10,410 bases of DNA, taken from the NCBI GenBank assembly GCA_964403185.1, contig CAYOFK010000115.1:1-10410 (forward strand), given 5' to 3'. The notes beneath the pieces are model-generated. The model saw only the letters and a list, made by a program, of their open reading frames with translations. It had not been told where the DNA came from and did not search any database. Numbering within the stretch: position 1 is the first letter of the stretch; the number at the start of each line of letters is the position of its first letter. This document shows positions 6,858-10,410 of this stretch, one piece after another. Made by a program: the position numbers and the translations under genes. This DNA is from CAYOFK01 sp964403185. Lineage in GTDB: Bacteria; Bacteroidota; Bacteroidia; Bacteroidales; VadinHA17.

Positions 6858-7574
6858 CTATTCAGTATCCAATAAAGTAAAAAGCACCGCTTCCATATAA
6901 TCTTTTGAAGCTTTTTTATAGTTCTCTTTTTTCAGGAAGATGTCATCCGGAACACTTCTTTCATATACTGAATTGGCTGTCAGCTTCATCTTAATGTTAT
7001 GAAGCTGAAGGTAAAACTCCATGAGCACCCCATCAATTTCTTTATATGGAGTGGTGCGGTTGGGATTTTTTATAGGTATTTCTCTGGTAAAATATATCTC
7101 AAGTGTATCTGAATCAGAGTCTTTAAAAGTAATGATGACTTTCTCACAGGTGTATCCGCAAATATCCTTCAGGTCGTCCGTATAAGTGATTTTCATCCCG
7201 GGGGTCATGCCAAAGCCAACTGCCGCATCGTCCATGTCTCCTGCATAATAGAATTTTTTGTCCAACACACCCAGTTGTGTGTGGTTTATGGATTTTTTCG
7301 GGTTTACTACATTCCTGATCACAAAGAGGCCGAAGAATCCTTCAATCTCAAACACGTAATTATCGTTTTTATATCTGGTCACCATTTTCTTGGGGAGCAT
7401 GTCGGTAGAGATCTTCTTCATTTCATTTTCAAGGTATGTGATATCATAAAAGATTTCACCTTCTCTGGAAGAAAGTGTACCCGTATCTTTGTTACATCCC
7501 GGAAGAAGTATCACAACGATCAGGGAAAGAGTATGTAACAACCTGATATTCAATCGACTGCCATATTGATCCAC
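6858..7574 (-). CDS. Secreted lipoprotein of unknown function, possibly GLPGLI/DUF4412-like
   Basis: A 238-residue protein with a hydrophobic signal segment ending in the lipobox LLPGC (Cys27), so it is probably lipid-anchored and exported. The mature part is beta-rich with regularly spaced motifs: GEIFYDITY near the start, MKITYTDDLKDICGYTC in the middle, and YFTREIPIKNPNRTTPYKEI followed by DGVLMEFYLQ. This resembles the 'GYxCxK ... T.EI ... G.L.EF' pattern of Bacteroidota GLPGLI/DUF4412 proteins, but the match is by eye and the family is uncharacterised. No catalytic residues are apparent. No ATG is available: the start is GTG 7574 or TTG 7553, and a promoter ending near 7592 leaves only a very short leader for the first. 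It lies 174 bp upstream of ftsK on the same strand but appears to be separately transcribed. Confidence 0.72.
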   Translation of the reverse strand: MDQYGSRLNIRLLHTLSLIVVILLPGCNKDTGTLSSREGEIFYDITYLENEMKKISTDMLPKKMVTRYKNDNYVFEIEGFFGLFVIRNVVNPKKSINHTQLGVLDKKFYYAGDMDDAAVGFGMTPGMKITYTDDLKDICGYTCEKVIITFKDSDSDTLEIYFTREIPIKNPNRTTPYKEIDGVLMEFYLQLHNIKMKLTANSVYERSVPDDIFLKKENYKKASKDYMEAVLFTLLDTE

Positions 7575-7591
7575 TGGGGATATAAATTTAG

Positions 7592-7622
7592 AAAATATAT
7601 TTTATTCTGAGCATTAAAACAA
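7592..7622 (-). promoter_or_regulatory. Promoter of the lipoprotein gene
   Basis: On the minus strand TTG (7622-7620) is followed after 20 nt by TATATTTT (7599-7592), close to the Bacteroidota pattern TTG-N19-21-TAnnTTTG with one mismatch at the last base. This is the best-spaced promoter in the window. Confidence 0.45.
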
Positions 7623-7820
7623 CTAATTTTTGTCAAACTCCTGTTATTGCCTGATAATCACCAAAATATTTTTGATGAAGACCCTGAATCGGCCGTTGGA
7701 TTGCTTTTATTCCGGAAATTTTGGGGTGAGTCGTGTATTGGCAGATGAAAAAGCAGAAACAGCAGAAGAAAATCAGGCCAATACCTGTTAATTGTGGTTC
7801 TCAGTATTTAAAAAATTGTT

Positions 7821-7828
7821 TAGATTTG
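7821..7828 (+). promoter_or_regulatory. Candidate -7 element for the arcC-argF operon
   Basis: TAGATTTG matches TAnnTTTG and lies 28 nt before the carbamate kinase ATG. A clear -33 element is not visible at 19-21 nt. No operator or repressor site could be identified by eye. Confidence 0.45.
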
Positions 7829-7856
7829 TAAAGCTGTAATTAATATATATCTGTAT

Positions 7857-8813
7857 ATGAGTATGTTAGCTGTAATTGCCCTCGGAGGAAATGCCCTGTT
7901 ACGCGGTGATCAGGCAGGGACGATTGAAGAGCAGGAAGAAAACACAACCCGGACGCTTGAAAATGTTGTTTACCTGATCAGGGAAGGCTATAACCTGGTA
8001 CTTTCTCATGGGAATGGGCCACAGGTTGGAAATATTCTTATGCGCAATGATGCCGGGGAACAGCTCTATTCAATAGCTCAAATGCCATTGGATATCTGTG
8101 TTGCTGACTCTCAGGGAGGGATTGGGTATATGATAGAGCGTATGCTGATGAATGTAATGAAGAAATATCATATTTCCAGAAATGTTGTTTCAATAATTAC
8201 TCAGGTGCTGGTAGATAAGCATGACCCGGCATTCAGAGATCCCCAAAAACGCATTGGTAAGATATATAGGAAAGAGGAAGCGGACAAACTACAGAACGAT
8301 AAGGGCTGGTTATTCAGGAAGGAAGTGAAAACAGAGGGTGGCTGGCGCAGGGTGGTTCCATCTCCCAAACCTTTAAAGATCATGAATGAATCGGTAATCA
8401 GGGATCTGGCCCTGCAGGGTAACATTGTAATTGCGTCAGGAGGGGGCGGTGTGCCCGTATACCTGGACAGTCATGAGATTGTGCGACCGGCTGAAGCAGT
8501 GATAGACAAGGACCTGGCATCTGCCCTGATGGCGTCCCGGATTGGTGCGGATGAGTTTTATATACTCACGGACGTACCCTACGTTTACATTAATTATAAA
8601 AGGAAAAACCAGGAGATTAAAGAGTTCTTAGACCGGAAAGATGCCTTAAAGTATCTGAAACAAGGTGAGTTCTCCGAAGGCAGCATGGCGCCAAAGATCA
8701 GGGCAGCGCTTAATTTTATTGAGCAGGGAGGTAAAAAAAGCGTTATTACGGAAGCCACTAAACTGGAAGACCGCAGTTACGGAACCAAAATAACAATGGA
8801 ATATGAAAATTAA
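7857..8813 (+). CDS. arcC: Carbamate kinase
   Basis: A 318-residue cytoplasmic amino-acid-kinase-family enzyme, the usual length. It interconverts carbamoyl phosphate plus ADP with carbamate plus ATP and usually runs toward ATP in arginine, citrulline or agmatine breakdown. Motifs run in order: ALGGNALL (8-15), the phosphate loop SHGNGPQVG (50-58), DSQGGIGYMIE (84-94), the glycine-rich IASGGGGVPV (192-201), VIDKDLASALMA (215-226) with the conserved lysine, and EGSMAPKI (274-281). ATG 7857 opens directly into the first strand and follows a TAnnTTTG element; ATG 7863 is a possible alternative. Ornithine carbamoyltransferase starts 38 bp after its stop, which supports a catabolic pathway. Confidence 0.96.
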   Translation: MSMLAVIALGGNALLRGDQAGTIEEQEENTTRTLENVVYLIREGYNLVLSHGNGPQVGNILMRNDAGEQLYSIAQMPLDICVADSQGGIGYMIERMLMNVMKKYHISRNVVSIITQVLVDKHDPAFRDPQKRIGKIYRKEEADKLQNDKGWLFRKEVKTEGGWRRVVPSPKPLKIMNESVIRDLALQGNIVIASGGGGVPVYLDSHEIVRPAEAVIDKDLASALMASRIGADEFYILTDVPYVYINYKRKNQEIKEFLDRKDALKYLKQGEFSEGSMAPKIRAALNFIEQGGKKSVITEATKLEDRSYGTKITMEYEN

Positions 8814-8851
8814 TTTGCGAAACTTTGTTTTGAAAACTAAAAGTACGGAAA

Positions 8852-9850
8852 ATGGCATTCAATCTTAGAAACAGAAGTTTTTTAAAGCTTTTGAACTTTA
8901 CCCGGGAAGAGATCCGGTTTTTACTTGACCTGAGCGCAGATCTGAAAAAAGCAAAACACACCGCTACAGAGAAAAAAAACTTATCAGGGAAAAATATCGC
9001 ACTGATATTTGAAAAATCTTCAACCCGTACACGTTGTGCCTTTGAGGTCGCCGCATTGGATCAGGGAGCACATGTCACTTATCTCGGTCCCTCCGGGTCA
9101 CAAATTGGTCAGAAGGAGTCGATGAAAGATACTGCACGTGTACTTGGAAGGATGTATGACGGCATTGAATACCGTGGATTTGGTCAGCAGCGTGTTGAAG
9201 AACTGGCGGCCTTCGCGGGAGTGCCCGTATGGAATGGTTTAACTGATGAATTTCATCCAACACAGGTACTGGCCGACCTCCTGACCATGATGGAACATTC
9301 CGGCAAAGCATTGAAAGATACGGCCTTTTGTTACCTGGGGGATGCCCGGAACAATATGTGTAACTCCCTTATGGCAGGGGCAGCCGTCATGGGTATGGAT
9401 TTCAGGGCTGCTGCACCGGAGAATTTACAGCCGGATTCGGCACTTCTGAAACAATGTGAAAAGCTGGCAAAATCCTCGGGCGCATCCATCAGGACAACCG
9501 AAGATGTGGGTGAGGCTGTAATGGATGTCGATTTTCTATACACAGATGTATGGGTCTCAATGGGCGAAGCCGATGAGGTCTGGGCTGAACGCATCACATT
9601 GCTGAAACCATACCAGGTTAATTCCGGGATTTTGAAATTGACGGGAAATCCAAATGTTAAATTCCTGCATTGCCTGCCTGCGTTCCACAACAGGGAGACT
9701 GCCATTGGCGAAGAGGTTTTCAGGAAATTCGGACTGGAGGCCATGGAAGTTACTGAAGAGGTTTTTGAATCGGAACATTCCATCGTATGGGATCAGGCTG
9801 AAAACAGACTGCATACAATCAAGGCCGTGATGGTAGCCACTCTGGGGTAA
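8852..9850 (+). CDS. argF: Ornithine carbamoyltransferase, probably the catabolic (ArcB-like) type
   Basis: A 332-residue cytoplasmic enzyme joining ornithine and carbamoyl phosphate to citrulline, or running in reverse when coupled to carbamate kinase. All signature sites are intact: the carbamoyl-phosphate motif SSTRTR (56-61), the flexible loop GSQIGQKES (82-90), HPTQ (135-138), LGDARNNM (162-169), the ornithine-binding DVWVSMG (232-238) and HCLPAF (273-278) with the conserved cysteine. The SMG loop marks a true ornithine enzyme rather than the N-succinyl- or N-acetylornithine variants, which differ there. Length and the ARNNM...GMD section resemble the E. coli ArgF/Pseudomonas ArcB group. 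Position 38 bp behind arcC suggests co-transcription and a catabolic role, in which case arcB would be the fitting symbol. Sequence alone does not settle the direction. Confidence 0.94.
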   Translation: MAFNLRNRSFLKLLNFTREEIRFLLDLSADLKKAKHTATEKKNLSGKNIALIFEKSSTRTRCAFEVAALDQGAHVTYLGPSGSQIGQKESMKDTARVLGRMYDGIEYRGFGQQRVEELAAFAGVPVWNGLTDEFHPTQVLADLLTMMEHSGKALKDTAFCYLGDARNNMCNSLMAGAAVMGMDFRAAAPENLQPDSALLKQCEKLAKSSGASIRTTEDVGEAVMDVDFLYTDVWVSMGEADEVWAERITLLKPYQVNSGILKLTGNPNVKFLHCLPAFHNRETAIGEEVFRKFGLEAMEVTEEVFESEHSIVWDQAENRLHTIKAVMVATLG

Positions 9851-9855
9851 GATGC

Positions 9856-9892
9856 GCTGAAATTCGCCTCGCTGAAATTCAATTGAAATTCG
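9856..9892. repeat. Short GAAATTC repeats just after argF
   Basis: GCTGAAATTC occurs at 9856-9865 and 9871-9880 (15-bp period), and GAAATTCG again at 9885-9892. A palindrome, TTCAATTGAA, spans 9878-9887. The array begins five bases after the argF stop codon. Its function is unknown; no terminator-like T-run is present. Confidence 0.45.
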
Positions 9893-9927
9893 AGTATCCT
9901 TGAAAATTAACTAAAATCCTAGAGTGT

Positions 9928-9984
9928 ACCTGGGTTTGATAGCCGGCCGCATCCAGCCCTATCGGGGCGGAAGGTAATAGCCCC
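9928..9984. repeat. 57-bp direct repeat, copy 1
   Basis: Identical over 57 bp to 10186-10242; the match ends sharply at both sides. It opens with ACCTGGGTTTGATAG, holds the small hairpin GCCC-TATCG-GGGC (9956-9968) and closes with GGTAATAGCCCC. The last GCCCC (9980-9984) can pair with GGGGC (9964-9968), giving a competing fold. Confidence 0.9.
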
Positions 9985-10110
9985 TCTTTTATATTCTGCA
10001 AAATGCGGCATTCCCCGCCTTCCGGTTTTGTCACAGATTTTGCAATCCACCACACCATCCCTGCACTGGGCAAAATCTCCGCCAAAACCTGCTTGTTGCG
10101 AGACCCAGAC

Positions 10111-10158
10111 CCCCGGGTTGAAACCCGGGGTTACTCACATGCAACCACTTCGCGGTTG
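10111..10158. repeat. Paired-hairpin element between the 57-bp copies
   Basis: A strong palindrome CCCCGGGT-TGAA-ACCCGGGG (10111-10130, stem at least 8 bp) is followed by TTACTCACAT and a weaker hairpin CAACC/GGTTG (10142-10146 and 10154-10158). Its order (GGGTTGA block, CAT-CA, then a TCG-containing loop) parallels the layout of the 57-bp repeat. Frames through it give low-complexity peptides with no family resemblance, so I treat it as non-coding. Confidence 0.55.
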
Positions 10159-10185
10159 TTTTGCGCCACTACTGCAAAGGATTGA

Positions 10186-10242
10186 ACCTGGGTTTGATAG
10201 CCGGCCGCATCCAGCCCTATCGGGGCGGAAGGTAATAGCCCC
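10186..10242. repeat. 57-bp direct repeat, copy 2
   Basis: A perfect second copy of 9928-9984 in the same orientation, 258 bp downstream. Sequence before and after the two copies differs, so the unit itself is what is duplicated, not a larger segment. Confidence 0.9.
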
Positions 10243-10260
10243 GGAGGACCGAACGTTGAG

Positions 10261-10374
10261 AATTTGTCCTGTGGACAAATTTAATCCCACCTTCGACAAG
10301 TCTATGGTGGGCAAAGGAGGGGCCAGGTTGTGGGCCGTCTGGGTATCACGGGGATCCGTGATGCCGGTCCGGCC
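10261..10374. repeat. Three successive hairpins at the right end
   Basis: AATTTGTCC/GGACAAATT (10261-10269 and 10273-10281, 3-nt loop) is perfect. CCCACC/GGTGGG (10286-10291 and 10306-10311) follows. A longer imperfect hairpin spans 10333-10374, with outer stem GGCCG/CGGCC and a 10-bp inner stem GGTATCACGG/CCGTGATGCC containing one G-T pair. The final GCCGGACC (10403-10410) could also pair with 10366-10373. No T-run follows any of them. Confidence 0.5.
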
Positions 10375-10410
10375 TTGATGCCAGGGAAAAGAAAAATGCT
10401 CTGCCGGACC

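Larger units (their letters stand above)
9851..10410. other. Gene-free, repeat-rich right end
   Basis: For 560 bp after argF there is no frame with recognisable protein features on either strand. The plus-strand frames at 10003-10185 and 10028-10378 run straight through the repeats and hairpins, and their peptides are arginine/proline/histidine-rich, as is typical of translated palindromes. The content is the repeats listed separately. Confidence 0.65.

Noticed and set aside
7745..7831. 28-codon plus-strand frame beginning MKKQKQQKK upstream of arcC
   Set aside because: Low-complexity start, no ribosome site, and its end overlaps the probable arcC promoter; chance is the simpler explanation.
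9928..10242. Possible CRISPR array
   Set aside because: Only two repeat copies, 57 bp long with a 201-bp interval, and no cas genes; the geometry does not fit.
10003..10378. Overlapping plus-strand frames at the right end
   Set aside because: They run through hairpins and one copy of the 57-bp repeat; the peptides are translated palindromes with no credible family.

Overview
The window looks like a draft chromosomal contig from the phylum Bacteroidota, probably Bacteroidales or a relative. Three things point there: the protein families (an SH3-plus-NlpC/P60 protein, a Bacteroidota-style HDIG/7TM protein, an FtsK with a repeated PTLDL linker), promoters of the TAnnTTTG type, and mostly weak Shine-Dalgarno sequences. 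A run of exactly 100 Ns (2007-2106) is a scaffold gap, so the assembly is incomplete here.

Layout. Positions 1-233 hold the 3' end of cysN (sulfate adenylyltransferase large subunit, + strand). A gene-poor stretch with small palindromes and an 11-bp tandem repeat follows. On the minus strand lie an NlpC/P60-like protein (688-1467) whose catalytic cysteine appears to be replaced by alanine, and just downstream of it a possible 46-residue membrane peptide (529-669). Divergent from these is a PgpH-type HD-domain membrane protein (1875-3396, + strand), a predicted cyclic-di-AMP phosphodiesterase, interrupted by the gap. A convergent, hairpin-rich spacer separates it from a minus-strand block: a lipoprotein of unknown role (6858-7574), then ftsK (4317-6683) and a lolA-like gene (3640-4308) only 8 bp apart. 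On the + strand, carbamate kinase (7857-8813) and ornithine carbamoyltransferase (8852-9850) form a likely two-gene operon. The last 560 bp contain no convincing gene but hold two perfect copies of a 57-bp repeat and several hairpins.

How the genes work together. FtsK (chromosome segregation at division) and the LolA-like carrier (lipoprotein traffic across the periplasm) sit in an order also known in E. coli. Carbamate kinase and ornithine carbamoyltransferase catalyse consecutive steps that can yield ATP from citrulline. CysN belongs to sulfate activation. The PgpH-like protein and the NlpC/P60-like protein share a divergent promoter region.

No clearly new multi-gene system is visible. The points most worth a second look are the cysteine-less NlpC/P60 protein, the 57-bp repeat and its hairpin-bearing relative at the right end, related palindromic sequences shared by two other spacers, and the carbamoyl-phosphate pair without an arginine deiminase in view.
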